This document shows positions 35,561-45,315 of a DNA stretch of 64,000 bases, one piece after another. The notes beneath the pieces were generated by a model. The model worked only from the letters and a program-made list of their open reading frames with translations, had not been told where the DNA came from and ran no database searches. The position numbers and the translations under genes were made by a program. The first letter of the stretch is position 1. Each line of letters starts with the position of its first letter. Origin of the DNA: JAICXG01 sp036494545 (GTDB lineage Bacteria > Verrucomicrobiota > Verrucomicrobiia > Chthoniobacterales > UBA10450). The DNA lies in contig DASXOB010000022.1 of NCBI GenBank assembly GCA_036494545.1, positions 248,001 to 312,000 on the forward strand. The letters are read 5' to 3'.

Positions 35561-37291
35561 CTAGCTCGTTAGGTCATTTGGTTCGCGGTCTGTCGTAGTC
35601 TCGCGATCAAGGAGAGCAAAGATTTCCGTAGTGGATTGCTTGCCGCGCACCGCCACTTCTCCCAATCGCCGAGTGCGATAGCGGTCTCTTGCCTTTGCCA
35701 GGGTGGAAGCGCTGACGATGATCCGCGTTTCATATTCCGGAGTTTTTGTCAGGCCTTCAAGACGCGAAGCGAGATTTACGCCATCGCCAATCACGGTGTA
35801 ATTGAGTCGCGTTTCCGAACCCATGTTGCCGGCCACGACCACGTCGGTGTTAATCCCGATGCCAACACCAATCGCCGCCACGCCTCGGGCCCGCCACTCG
35901 CGGTTCAGGTCGTCGACCGCCGCGACCATGTCCAGCGCTGCCTTCAATGCGTGATCGGCATCGTCGGAATTACAGAGCGGCGCGCCGAACAAAGCCATAA
36001 GCGCGTCACCGACGTACTTGTCGACCACGCCACCGTGGCGTTCAACAACGGCCGCCATGCGGGTGAAGTAATGATTAAGAATCGCAAGCATTTCCTGCGG
36101 CGGGAGCGCTTCGCACATTCCGGTAAAATTGCGCAGGTCCGAAAACAGCACCGTCACTTCCCGTTCCTCTCCGCCGAGAGTCATGCCTCTTTGCAATAAC
36201 TCCGCGGCCACTTGCGGCGAGATGACTTTGCCTAACAAATCTCGCACCCGATCGCGCTCTGCCAGGCCGTCGCTCATTTTGTTGAACATGCCGGCCAACA
36301 AACCTAGCTCGTCCTTTTGCTTGACTCTCACCCGATGCCGGTAATCGCCCTCTGCGATCTTATGGGCGCCCCGGGCGAGTTCGAGCACGGGGTACGAGAC
36401 TCCCCGGGCTATCCAGGTTCCCAGGGCGACGGAGATGACGAGACCGATGAGCGCGAGAACGAGGTAAGTGCGTTCGAGTTTGAGATAGGGCGCGAGCTCT
36501 TGGTCGAGCGAGCGCTGGAGAAGCGCCGCGACCTTCGCATTTTCCGCCGGCAGCGATACAGAATAACTCAGGAATCTTTCGCCTGCGAGACGAAGGTCAG
36601 TCACCTGCATATTCGGAGGCCGACTGTTGCCCAGGATTGCCGCCAGCCTGGCTCGCTGCCGACCCTCCAAAGTAGTAGCGGAAACCTTTGGCGGACTTAG
36701 AAACGTAATCTCCAAATTGGTATAGGTCGATATCTCGCGGGCGAAGTTATCGTCTATCCGAAACCCCGAACAGAGCCAGGCAATCGGCTCGGGCGCCAGA
36801 AGCGGCGTCGCCGCCATGGCGTAAAGTTGATCGTCAATGACCACAAATGCGCTGGCTGCTTCACTCTTTTCCGCCTTGGCGATTAGTTTAGGAAAAGGGA
36901 ATGGCACGTCGTGCAAGTCGGGGCGATGACTATCGAAGAGAAGTTTATTCTCGAGTGAATCGATGAAAACAAGATCAGCGTTTACTCGACTCCGCAGACT
37001 TTCCAACGCGGAGAGAGTTGTCAGGCGATCTTGACTCGCTCCGGCAAAAGCCTGTTGAAAGGCGTGGTCGCGTGAGATGATCGCAGCGGCTCCCGCAATC
37101 TGCTGATTTCGCTGCTCGATGAGCTTAATGAAGATCCGCGCTCCAGCGCGCAGGCGCGATTCGATTTCGTCCAAAGCATGTTGTCGATTCGCCTGACGAA
37201 CGACCAGATAGGTCGCGCTTTGCAGAAGGGTCAGGAGGGCAATAAGAAAGAAAAGCAAACGGCTCCGAAACCGCCGGAATCGAAATTTCAG
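35561..37291 (-). CDS. Membrane class III adenylate/guanylate cyclase with periplasmic sensor and HAMP
   Basis: About 576 residues. N-terminal TM, a periplasmic Cache-like sensor (~230 residues), a second TM (YLVLALIGLVISVALGTWIA), HAMP (YPVLELARGAHKIAEGDYRH), then a class III cyclase domain: VTVLFSDLRNFTGMCE (metal Asp), YVGDALMALFG (second Asp) and NYTVIGDGVNLASRLE. I favour a CTG start at 37291 because GGAGG lies six bases before it and it overlaps the cupredoxin's TGA as CTGA. The first conventional start is TTG 37258. It makes a cyclic nucleotide in response to a periplasmic cue. The C-terminus ends in the octamer (35566, Asn-Asp-Leu-Thr). Confidence 0.88.
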   Translation of the reverse strand: MKFRFRRFRSRLLFFLIALLTLLQSATYLVVRQANRQHALDEIESRLRAGARIFIKLIEQRNQQIAGAAAIISRDHAFQQAFAGASQDRLTTLSALESLRSRVNADLVFIDSLENKLLFDSHRPDLHDVPFPFPKLIAKAEKSEAASAFVVIDDQLYAMAATPLLAPEPIAWLCSGFRIDDNFAREISTYTNLEITFLSPPKVSATTLEGRQRARLAAILGNSRPPNMQVTDLRLAGERFLSYSVSLPAENAKVAALLQRSLDQELAPYLKLERTYLVLALIGLVISVALGTWIARGVSYPVLELARGAHKIAEGDYRHRVRVKQKDELGLLAGMFNKMSDGLAERDRVRDLLGKVISPQVAAELLQRGMTLGGEEREVTVLFSDLRNFTGMCEALPPQEMLAILNHYFTRMAAVVERHGGVVDKYVGDALMALFGAPLCNSDDADHALKAALDMVAAVDDLNREWRARGVAAIGVGIGINTDVVVAGNMGSETRLNYTVIGDGVNLASRLEGLTKTPEYETRIIVSASTLAKARDRYRTRRLGEVAVRGKQSTTEIFALLDRETTTDREPNDLTS

Positions 37292-37998
37292 GGATATCCT
37301 CCGGTGCCTAAGTCGGGCGCACGTCGGGCCCGAAAGTCGGGCCTTAGTTCCATGCTAAAGGCAATGGCTTTGCTGGTGGTGCTCGAAAGGTCGATAACCT
37401 GAGCCAGCTCTTCCGGTTTGCGCTTCAGGAGAGGCTGCCAGGCCTCTACGGTATACCTGCCCGATGGTAGATCGGTCAGTCTGACATGTCCGTCATTTCC
37501 TGTCACCTTTAAATAAGGTGTCGCTAGGACGGCAACATAGGCAATCATCCAATCGTGAATATTGCAACCCAGGGTAACAAATCCTTCCTTATCGAAAAGA
37601 ACCGGCGCTGCCGGCACGCCGGTATAAAGCGGTAGCTCAAATTTCTTCGCCGGGGAGAGAGAATAGACATGGTGGCGTATGTTGTCCTTGTTCGGGAAAA
37701 TGATTGCCGTGCCGACCTGGACTGCGGTGACATAAGGAACAAACTGCTTGTTCTGCTGGTCGATGACTTGCTGCTTCGGCGAATGGGTGAGCTGAGTTCC
37801 GTTGCCTTTTGCATAGACGACAGCGTCAGAAACCGGCGCGCCCTTTAGATCTTTCACTGTGACTTCCAGCGTCCCAGCCTTGATATAGCTCGATCCCGCT
37901 GCTACCACCAGGCAGGCGATCATGTGGACCATGAGGTACTCGCCACCGGGTCTTCGGCTGGAAAGTGCAAAAAGAGTTGCTGTGCGGGAGAGTCTCAC
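37288..37998 (-). CDS. Exported cupredoxin-like (blue copper) protein, paralogue of 23678
   Basis: 236 residues from a GTG that directly follows the barrel's TGA stop. An ATG at 37932 would give a shorter and cleaner signal peptide (MVHMIACLVVAAGSSYIKA). Copper ligands match the paralogue: His (NIRHHVYSLS), then Cys/His/Met in GCNIHDWM. A carboxypeptidase-regulatory-like beta domain (GHVRLTDLPSGRYTVEAW) follows. It lies between an outer-membrane barrel and a nucleotide cyclase with a periplasmic sensor, which again suggests copper or redox sensing. Confidence 0.82.
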   Translation of the reverse strand: MRLSRTATLFALSSRRPGGEYLMVHMIACLVVAAGSSYIKAGTLEVTVKDLKGAPVSDAVVYAKGNGTQLTHSPKQQVIDQQNKQFVPYVTAVQVGTAIIFPNKDNIRHHVYSLSPAKKFELPLYTGVPAAPVLFDKEGFVTLGCNIHDWMIAYVAVLATPYLKVTGNDGHVRLTDLPSGRYTVEAWQPLLKRKPEELAQVIDLSSTTSKAIAFSMELRPDFRARRAPDLGTGGYP

Positions 37999-38847
37999 TC
38001 AGTAGGCGAAGATAATTTTCGCTTCAAAGCGATGATTTTCGTAACTTAACGAATCGTGAACGGTGACACTGTACTCATAACCGGCTTGCGCCGAGAGATA
38101 CCTTGTCAGCGTATAGCCGACCGTCAGCGAAGCCGCGTGCGTCTCTGCGCGGAAGCGATAGGCATTGTAGAGTGGATAAGCGCCAAACGCGGTGTCCCCC
38201 ACCCGGACCGTTGCTATGCGAAAGACATCCGGGCGAGGCGGGACTGCATAGGAGATGACTCCGCCGTTGCGAAAGGAGTATCCTACTCTGACCTGCAGGG
38301 AAGAGGTAAGATCGAAGATCATCCCCGCGTCGAGGCGATGGCCCTGGCGATCGAAGAAATCGCCGGACGAGGCGAGATTCTCGAAAGTGTATCCCGCCTC
38401 CAAAGCCATTCGTTCGGTTAGAAATATTCCTCCACGCAAAGCAGCCGTTTCGTCCCACCGGCTTTGCGCGCTCTGCTGAAAATGATCATAACCAATCCGC
38501 TCGTCGAGCAGCAGCCATGGCGCGAGCCGGCCCAGACCAAATCGATAACGCAAGTTAGTGGAAACACCTGCGCCGATGCGATTGAAGGCATCGTATTCGC
38601 TCCAAGCGACGCTGCGGAAATCCGTTCCAACATCCAGCCGCAGATCGCGCGTCAGCTGGAGACCGTTGGAGGCGTGTGCCTCGCCTTGCCAGGCCCAGTC
38701 GCTTTGCACATCGGAGGCGCGGTCCGAGTTTGAGAGATTGCTTTCGTAAAGCGCGCCGGTCTCCGCGCCGAAACGCCAATCGGCGTACGTCGAAGACGAA
38801 GCCGTCATAAAAACAAGACCGAACAACGCTGATCTCACTCTCTTCAT
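37999..38847 (-). CDS. Outer-membrane beta-barrel protein
   Basis: 282 residues. Signal peptide ending SSTYADW. It then has repeated amphipathic strands (LRLDVGTDFRSVAWSEY, RMALEAGYTFENLAS, LQVRVGYSFRNGG), with a C-terminal aromatic residue (IIFAY). First gene of the cyclase/cupredoxin operon; stop and next start abut. No similarity by eye to the larger barrel at 20156 beyond general barrel features. Confidence 0.75.
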   Translation of the reverse strand: MKRVRSALFGLVFMTASSSTYADWRFGAETGALYESNLSNSDRASDVQSDWAWQGEAHASNGLQLTRDLRLDVGTDFRSVAWSEYDAFNRIGAGVSTNLRYRFGLGRLAPWLLLDERIGYDHFQQSAQSRWDETAALRGGIFLTERMALEAGYTFENLASSGDFFDRQGHRLDAGMIFDLTSSLQVRVGYSFRNGGVISYAVPPRPDVFRIATVRVGDTAFGAYPLYNAYRFRAETHAASLTVGYTLTRYLSAQAGYEYSVTVHDSLSYENHRFEAKIIFAY

Positions 38848-39024
38848 GGCGTGGATGTGGTGGAGAGATTAACCCAGCAAGCAAGGCCGAAACTGCCGCA
38901 GGCGATTGGAAAAGGCGAGCGAAAAGCTGACGGCAACCGCACGTCCCGTTTTCACTCGATGAGGGAACGCTGTTCGCAGCGCCCTTGACGGCGACCACCA
39001 CCGTTCGCCACAATTGATTCTTCA

Positions 39025-41310
39025 ATGAAACGCATTCGTTATTCCATCGCTGCATTGCTCACTCTTTCGCTCATCGGGGTCTTGCTGCATTCCATTCCGG
39101 CCGGTTCGGTGATGCGACCAGTGCGAGATCGCGATCAGGCCCGGGAAATCGAACGCGAACAAAAGGAGTCCCCGCCGGAAGATTGGTTTGTGACGCAGCG
39201 GGTAGTCCATGGCGGAATTCCTTCCGGCGCACTCGAGAAAGCTGCGGCGCAAGCAGCCGCGCTGACTGAAGAAACAAAGTCAGATCCGGTGCGTGCGACC
39301 GCGCACTGGAAATTTGTCGGCCCAACCAACATCGGCGGTCGCGTGGTAGATATCGCGGTTGATCCGGTGGCAACCGATACAGTTTATGTGGCGGCGGCGA
39401 CCGCCGGGATCTGGAAAAGCACCGATAAGGGATTGAACTTCACCGCGATCTGGCCGGCGACAAATCCGCAATCGATGGGCGCCTTGATCATCACTCAGGA
39501 CGGAACACTGTTTGCCGGCACAGGAGAGGCAAATCCTGGCGGCGGAAGTATCACTTATGGCGGCGTCGGCATTTATCGATCGACCGACGGCGGCACGACC
39601 TGGACGCGGGTAGGCCTGAAGCATTCGGGAGCTATCGGCCGGCTGATGGTCGACCCGACAAACTCACAGCATATCTTCGCGGCTGCGGCCGGGCCACTTT
39701 ACAGTCACGGCGGTGATCGAGGAGTTTATGAGTCGATCGACGGAGGGACTACCTGGACTCGCAAGCTGGCAGGCGACAATGATACGACGGGAGCGGTTGA
39801 TCTGGCGATCGATCCCACAAATCCCAACCGCGTCTATGCCGCGATGTGGGATCATCTTCGTGAGCCTGACCTGCGCACTTATGGCGGGGTTGGCTCGGGC
39901 GTCTTTCGCTCCATTGACGGGGGAACAACCTGGACTCGCCTAACGAACGGTCTTCCCGCTTCCTCTTCGACCATCGGCCGAATCGGGATCGCGCTGGCGC
40001 CGTCCAACCCGCAACGCCTCTATGCGATTGTTAACCAGACGAGCGGCTTCTTCCAAGGGTTCTATCGTTCCGACAATGGCGGCGACTTGTGGACGAATCT
40101 TTCGCCTAACTCTACTCTTGGCGGAGCACAATCGAGCTATGGCTGGTGGTTTGGGCGGGTATGGGTCGATCCGCTCGACCAGACTCATGTTTTTGCCGGT
40201 GGGGTTTATCTTTGTGAATCCAAAAACAGCGGCGTGTCCTTCACCGGCGAATTTAATCCACATCCCGATCACCATGCGATGGCCTGGGACTTGAAGGTGC
40301 CGGGCCGGGTTTACCTTGGTAACGACGGAGGCACCTATCGCTCGGATGTAAACGGATCCAACGATCAATGGACTTTTGCGGTCAGTCAGCCATTCACGCA
40401 ATTCTATAGCGTGGATGTAAGCGAACAGGACGGGCGACGAGTGGTGGGCGGTGCGCAGGACAACGGGGTGAATCGTTCCTATGGCGGCACAAGCTGGAAT
40501 ACCTATGTTGGTGGCGATGGCCTCGAGGCATTGATCGATCCTACGAACCAAAACTTCGTCTATGGTTGCAGCCAATACGGAGATTGCCTCCGCTCAACCG
40601 ATGGCGGGAATACCGGCTCCGATTTCACCGGGGCGACGACCTCATCCCGTCGTAACTGGCTTACCCCACTGCAATTCGACCCGGCTAATCCTGCCGTTCT
40701 TTACTATGCCGGCAATCAGGTAAATCGCTCGGTGGACCACGCCGTCCATTGGTCAGTGATTAGTCCTGATCTTACAGGCGGCCCAGGCCGCGATCCGAGC
40801 TATCCCTTTGGCACGGTCACAACCGTGGCAAGCGCCAAGACAGATTCCAACCGTATCTTTGCGGGAACGGATGACGGACGTCTGTGGTTTACAACTAACC
40901 TCGGCGCTAACTGGACACGCGTTACAGACTCAGACGTGCCTGGCAACTGGGTCACCAGAGTGACGGTAGATCCTACCAACGCGCAGATTGCCTATGCCAC
41001 ATTCTCCGGCTTTCGCTCAGGCGTGCCGTTACCGTACGTCTTAAAAACGAGTGACGGCGGTATCACCTGGTCGAGCATTGTTGGTAATCTGCCGCAGGCA
41101 CCGGTCAACGACCTCGTCGTCATCGGCTCCACTCTTTATGTGGCGACAGATGTCGGTGTTTATAGCTCAAGCGACGCCGGAGCGACCTGGCGCGCACCGG
41201 CGCAAGGTTTGCCTAACGTTCCCGTGACTGATCTTGAATATCAAGCCTCAGGTAACTCCCTTTACGCTGCTACGTTCGGCCGTGGAATGTTCATGTTACA
41301 CCTGCAGTAA
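39025..41310 (+). CDS. Secreted Asp-box beta-propeller protein (sortilin/VPS10-like, BNR repeats)
   Basis: 761 residues. An N-terminal signal or anchor segment (ALLTLSLIGVLLHSIPAG) is followed by many Asp-box motifs (SxDGGTTW), such as RSTDGGTTWTR, ESIDGGTTWTR, RSIDGGTTWTR and KTSDGGITW. This is the two-propeller fold used by VPS10 and xyloglucanase-like proteins. The catalytic aspartates of GH74 are not confirmed. Exported, with a probable glycan- or protein-binding role. The C-terminal RGMFMLHLQ caps the last blade. Confidence 0.82.
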   Translation: MKRIRYSIAALLTLSLIGVLLHSIPAGSVMRPVRDRDQAREIEREQKESPPEDWFVTQRVVHGGIPSGALEKAAAQAAALTEETKSDPVRATAHWKFVGPTNIGGRVVDIAVDPVATDTVYVAAATAGIWKSTDKGLNFTAIWPATNPQSMGALIITQDGTLFAGTGEANPGGGSITYGGVGIYRSTDGGTTWTRVGLKHSGAIGRLMVDPTNSQHIFAAAAGPLYSHGGDRGVYESIDGGTTWTRKLAGDNDTTGAVDLAIDPTNPNRVYAAMWDHLREPDLRTYGGVGSGVFRSIDGGTTWTRLTNGLPASSSTIGRIGIALAPSNPQRLYAIVNQTSGFFQGFYRSDNGGDLWTNLSPNSTLGGAQSSYGWWFGRVWVDPLDQTHVFAGGVYLCESKNSGVSFTGEFNPHPDHHAMAWDLKVPGRVYLGNDGGTYRSDVNGSNDQWTFAVSQPFTQFYSVDVSEQDGRRVVGGAQDNGVNRSYGGTSWNTYVGGDGLEALIDPTNQNFVYGCSQYGDCLRSTDGGNTGSDFTGATTSSRRNWLTPLQFDPANPAVLYYAGNQVNRSVDHAVHWSVISPDLTGGPGRDPSYPFGTVTTVASAKTDSNRIFAGTDDGRLWFTTNLGANWTRVTDSDVPGNWVTRVTVDPTNAQIAYATFSGFRSGVPLPYVLKTSDGGITWSSIVGNLPQAPVNDLVVIGSTLYVATDVGVYSSSDAGATWRAPAQGLPNVPVTDLEYQASGNSLYAATFGRGMFMLHLQ

Positions 41311-41351
41311 CCAGGAAATATGCCGGCAAGCTCCGCAGCCCGGTGTGCGCG

Positions 41352-41654
41352 ATGATCGTCTACAGCGTCACTGTCACCATCCAATCCGAGATCGAAACGC
41401 AGTGGCGCGATTGGATGAAAAAGGTGCACATCCCCGAAGTGCTCCGGACCGGCTGCTTCAGTGAATGCAGCATGTACAAGATACATGAACCTGTCGGGGA
41501 ACAGCCAGCCTATGTCATGCAGTACCGTTGCCAATCGCTCGAAGATTATCATCGCTATCGCGAGACCTTCGCTCCTGCTCTCCAAAAGGAGCATTCAGAT
41601 AAATTTAGCGGCCGCTTCACCGCATCTCGCCTCCTCTTGGAAAAGTTGATTTGA
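41352..41654 (+). CDS. DUF4286 family protein
   Basis: 100 residues from ATG 41352 (MIVYSVTVTIQSEIETQWRD); a GTG three codons earlier is also open. Family marks: HIPEVLRTGCFSECSMY, AYVMQYRCQSLEDYHRYRE and GRFTASRLLLEKL. A ferredoxin-like fold is expected; function unknown. It follows the propeller gene after 41 nt. Confidence 0.85.
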   Translation: MIVYSVTVTIQSEIETQWRDWMKKVHIPEVLRTGCFSECSMYKIHEPVGEQPAYVMQYRCQSLEDYHRYRETFAPALQKEHSDKFSGRFTASRLLLEKLI

Positions 41655-41853
41655 ATCGCAGATCGCACGTGAGTGCACAGGTCACGAGTCGACACACTGC
41701 CTCAGAGGAAAATTTCGTGACCATACGCGCAGTCCCGCGTTCCCATCGATTCTCATATTGTTAAGTCGAGGGCGTTTACATCGGCGTTGCGGAAATTGCT
41801 TTGAATATTTCTGCGCCGGGCACGTCTCTCTTCTAATACAAGCCAATACTGAA

Positions 41854-42975
41854 ATGAAAAATAAACTATCTACTTTTGCGCTCGCGGCATTGCTCTTTGC
41901 CGGGCTGCCGCTCGCCTCGTCGTCGGCATATGTTGCCGTTTCGGTGGGATTCGCTCCGCCGGCTATTCCTGTCTATGAACAACCACTTTGTCCGGGGCCG
42001 GGTTACATCTGGACGCCAGGCTACTGGGCCTACGGTCCATATGGTTATTACTGGGTGCCGGGCGTCTGGATTATCGCACCCCGGGTCGGGTTCCTTTGGA
42101 CACCGGGCTACTGGGGTTTCGCTAACGGCAACTACGTGTTTCATGAAGGTTATTGGGGCCCCCACGTCGGCTTCTACGGTGGAATAAACTACGGCTATGG
42201 ATACGTAGGAACCGGATATGTCGGCGGGAGATGGGAAGGTAACACTTTTCATTATAACACCGCCGCTAGCCGGGTGAACACGAAGGTCATTAACACGACT
42301 TATGTCAATCGGGAGGTCGTAAAAAATCCGTCGGGCTCACAACCAAGCTTCAATGGAAAGGGCGGTATCCAGGCACAACCCAGCGCGGCAGAGAAAGCGG
42401 CGGCCAAAGGGCCCCACGTTGCTCCTGTCTCAGCACAGCGGTCCACAGTGGAAGCCGCTAAGAATGATCCCGCTTTGCAGGCGAAAGCTAATAACGGCAA
42501 GCCATCGCCGGAGGCCGTGAGTGCGGTACAAAACAAGCAAAACAACAACGCGGCCGCGAAGCCTGCGGCAAACGCCGCGGCTAACTCGAAGAAGGGAACT
42601 CAGGCTGCGAATCGCGAGCAAGGGCAGAATGCAAAGCCAACCGCTAAGCAGGAACGCACAGCACAACATGAAAAGACGCCGCAGCATGCCAAGGCCGAGA
42701 GTGCTAACAGGCAGGCTAAGAAGAAGGCCACTGCGCATCAGCAACATGTGGCGAACGCGGAGCACAACGCAGCTGCCAGGTCCGCGGCACAAACCCATCA
42801 CGCGGAAGTGGCGAAGCATCACGCAACGCCAAAAAACGCTCAAATGAATTCCCACGCGGTGCATCACGCCCCGGCAGTCGTAAATGGGTCAGAAGCAGCC
42901 AAGGCTCACGCAGCTGGCCACGCGCCGCCGAAAAAGAAGAAGGGGCACGATAACGATCAGCCTGCCAAGCCGTAA
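41854..42975 (+). CDS. Secreted YXWGXW-repeat protein with low-complexity tail
   Basis: 373 residues from ATG 41854. Signal peptide ending at SSSAYVAVS. Aromatic repeats follow with the pattern PGYxWxPGYW (YIWTPGYWAY, YYWVPGVWII, FLWTPGYWGF), then a Gly/Tyr-rich part. The C-terminal ~200 residues are Ala/Lys/His-rich and repetitive (KAESANRQAKKKATAHQQ), probably disordered and basic. YXWGXW proteins are exported and thought to bind surfaces. A strong terminator follows. Confidence 0.85.
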   Translation: MKNKLSTFALAALLFAGLPLASSSAYVAVSVGFAPPAIPVYEQPLCPGPGYIWTPGYWAYGPYGYYWVPGVWIIAPRVGFLWTPGYWGFANGNYVFHEGYWGPHVGFYGGINYGYGYVGTGYVGGRWEGNTFHYNTAASRVNTKVINTTYVNREVVKNPSGSQPSFNGKGGIQAQPSAAEKAAAKGPHVAPVSAQRSTVEAAKNDPALQAKANNGKPSPEAVSAVQNKQNNNAAAKPAANAAANSKKGTQAANREQGQNAKPTAKQERTAQHEKTPQHAKAESANRQAKKKATAHQQHVANAEHNAAARSAAQTHHAEVAKHHATPKNAQMNSHAVHHAPAVVNGSEAAKAHAAGHAPPKKKKGHDNDQPAKP

Positions 42976-42998
42976 GTCATTAACACCAAACTAGGAGG

Positions 42999-43030
42999 CG
43001 CGGGGGAGAAATCCTCCGCGTCTTTTTGTT
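42999..43030 (+). terminator. Intrinsic terminator of the YXWGXW gene
   Basis: Stem CGCGGGGGA with TCCTCCGCG (one G-T pair), GAAA tetraloop, then TCTTTTTGTTTCT. The best-formed T-run terminator in the window. Confidence 0.9.
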
Positions 43031-43183
43031 TCTGCTCCTTCACACCTTCACCTCGGTCCGTAACCTACACCGCAAGACTGCGCCACGTTTGCAGTTGCGT
43101 CCTATCAATAACTCGACCTAAATCCCTCCCAGGCATGAGGAGCACGTCCAGGAATATCCATTGCCGCCGATTCTCCTAAGCTG

Positions 43184-44620
43184 ATGAAGAAAGGCGCCGG
43201 AACCTATAACCTTGTCGTGATCGGTGCGGGCACGGCTGGTTTGGTGACCGCCGCCGGTTCAGTCGCGCTGGGAGCGCGCGTGGCCCTGGTTGAACGCAGC
43301 AAGATGGGAGGCGACTGCCTCAACTTCGGTTGCGTGCCGAGTAAGGCGCTCATTTCTTCCGCACGTTTGCTGGATCGGATGCGAAAAGCGTCAGCCTGGG
43401 GCGCACAGGACGTCGAACCGGAGTTCGATTTCGCAACAGTCTTCGCCAGCATGAGAGACCGAAGGTCCGAGCTGGCACCATTAGATTCAGCGCAACGCTT
43501 TGAGTCGTTGGGCGTGGATGTCTTTCACGAGGAAGGAAGCTTCCTTTCCCCTAACGAACTTAAGGTCGGCGAAAACATTCTGCGTGCCCGTCATTTCGTT
43601 ATTGCTACTGGCTCGCGCGCCATGATCCCCGAAGCGATTGGGACCAGCCGTGTGCCTTTCCATACCAACGAAACCATCTTTGATGAATTGAAGGAGAAGC
43701 CCGAGCGGCTCATCATTGTGGGCGGCGGCCCGATAGGTTGCGAGCTGGCCCAGATGTTTGGCCGGCTCGGAGTGAAGGTTACAATTGTCCAGAATGGGCC
43801 GCGCTTGCTGAGCAAGGAAGATCCGGCGGTGAGCGAGTTTGTCCGCGCACGCCTCGAAGCAGAGGGCGCGCGGGTGCTAGCGAATGCGGAGATCAGCGAG
43901 GTCAGGCAGACGGAGGGGGGTCTAAGGCTGCGTGCAGGCGATCAGACGATCCTGGCGAATGCCTTGCTCGTCGCGGCGGGACGACGACCTAATGTCGAGA
44001 ACCTGGACCTGCAAAAGGCAAAGGTCGCTTTTACGGAGGGTGGAGTGACGGTCGACAAGCATCTCGAAACAACTCAGCGCGGCATCTACGCGATCGGTGA
44101 CGTGCTCGGACAGCTGCAATTCACTCATGTGGCCGACTACCACGCGCGGATTGTGATTCGAAACACGCTCGTGCCTTTCGGTTTCCTGCGGCAGAAAATC
44201 GATTACTCATCAGTTCCGTGGTGCACGTATCTGGACCCGGAAGTCGCGACGGTTGGCCTAACGGAAAGCGCCGCCCGAAAGCAGGGCGTGGAATACGATC
44301 TGGTCGAGCAGGAAATGAAGGCAGTCGATCGCGCCGTGACGGAGCGAGCGGAGGAAGGGTTCGCCCGAGTGCTCGTTACGTGTGGGAGCGATCGGGTGAT
44401 CGGCGCAACGATCGTCGGCGAACACGCTGGCGAATTGATTCAGCAGTTCGCTCTCGCCATCCGACACAAGATCGGGTTGAAAGACATTTCCTCGACAGTC
44501 TTTGCCTATCCGACGTTTAGCAGCCTCGTCCTAAAGTCAGCGGAAACATGGAACAGGAAGCGGCTCACGCCACGCGTCCGCAAGCTCACCGGCTGGCTTT
44601 ATCGGCGCGCCCGCTCATGA
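43184..44620 (+). CDS. Pyridine-nucleotide-disulfide oxidoreductase (MerA/LpdA-like)
   Basis: 478 residues. FAD-binding GAGTAGLVTAAG near the N-terminus, redox-active disulfide GGDCLNFGCVPSK (CxxxxC), NAD-binding GGGPIGCELAQMFG, the second FAD motif GIYAIGDV, and C-terminal interface AYPTFSSLV. No heavy-metal (HMA) domain, so it is a MerA-like or lipoamide-dehydrogenase-like reductase rather than proven mercuric reductase. It overlaps the next gene (TVP38) by four bases, ATGA. That gene pair is widely conserved, though its substrate is unknown. Confidence 0.88.
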   Translation: MKKGAGTYNLVVIGAGTAGLVTAAGSVALGARVALVERSKMGGDCLNFGCVPSKALISSARLLDRMRKASAWGAQDVEPEFDFATVFASMRDRRSELAPLDSAQRFESLGVDVFHEEGSFLSPNELKVGENILRARHFVIATGSRAMIPEAIGTSRVPFHTNETIFDELKEKPERLIIVGGGPIGCELAQMFGRLGVKVTIVQNGPRLLSKEDPAVSEFVRARLEAEGARVLANAEISEVRQTEGGLRLRAGDQTILANALLVAAGRRPNVENLDLQKAKVAFTEGGVTVDKHLETTQRGIYAIGDVLGQLQFTHVADYHARIVIRNTLVPFGFLRQKIDYSSVPWCTYLDPEVATVGLTESAARKQGVEYDLVEQEMKAVDRAVTERAEEGFARVLVTCGSDRVIGATIVGEHAGELIQQFALAIRHKIGLKDISSTVFAYPTFSSLVLKSAETWNRKRLTPRVRKLTGWLYRRARS

Positions 44621-45315
44621 AATGGCTGCGGCAATACTGGCAGTGGATCGCGCTTGTCCTTGGGCTCGTAGGCCTGTCGGTCGCGATTTCCTTCTTGCCG
44701 GTGGCGGAATGGGTCAGGGTTTTTACAAACTGGATTCGCCATCTCGGCGTGACCGGAGCCTTTATCTTTGTCGGCGCGTATGCTCTCGCTGCCGTACTCT
44801 TCCTGCCCGGATCGATTCTGACGATCGCAGCCGGGCTGGTTTACGGCATTGTCGGTGGAACGTTGGTCGCACTCAGCGGCGCAACCCTGGGCGCAGGGTT
44901 CGCCTTTCTGGTTGCGCGCTATCTGGTGCGCGCGCGTATCGAGAAACTCGCTCGCAAGAATAAGAAATTCGGCCTGATCGATCAAGCCGTCGGGCGACAG
45001 GGCTGGAAAATCGTCGGCTTGCTTCGGCTTAGCCCGCTGATTCCTTTTAACCTCAGCAATTACTTCTACGGCCTAACCTCGATCGGTTTTTGGCCCTATC
45101 TGCTAGCCTCAGCCGTCGGCATGCTGCCGGGAACGATACTTTATGCTTATCTCGGCGCCATCGGACAAGCCGGCCTGGGTGGAGGTAAGAAAGGTCATAC
45201 GCCGTTGGAATGGACCTTTCTCGGTGTCGGCCTCCTCGCGACGATTGGTGTGACGATATTCGTTAGTCATCTGGCCCGGAGTGCTCTTAGGAAACAGGGC
45301 GCCTCGAAAGCGTAG
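44617..45315 (+). CDS. TVP38/TMEM64 (SNARE-associated, VTT domain) membrane protein
   Basis: 232 residues from ATG 44617, which overlaps the upstream stop. Five or six TM segments with the VTT-domain core: FLPGSILTIAAGLVYGIVGG, then LRLSPLIPFNLSNYFYGLT (the RxxPxxPFxxxN motif) and YLLASAVGMLPGTILYAYLG. DedA-like relatives act as lipid scramblases or ion transporters. Coupled to the oxidoreductase. Confidence 0.9.
   Translation: MKWLRQYWQWIALVLGLVGLSVAISFLPVAEWVRVFTNWIRHLGVTGAFIFVGAYALAAVLFLPGSILTIAAGLVYGIVGGTLVALSGATLGAGFAFLVARYLVRARIEKLARKNKKFGLIDQAVGRQGWKIVGLLRLSPLIPFNLSNYFYGLTSIGFWPYLLASAVGMLPGTILYAYLGAIGQAGLGGGKKGHTPLEWTFLGVGLLATIGVTIFVSHLARSALRKQGASKA

Noticed and set aside
43184..44620. 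Mercuric reductase (mer operon)
   Set aside because: No HMA domain, C-terminal Cys pair, merR, merT or merP nearby. A MerA-like reductase paired with TVP38 is a better fit.
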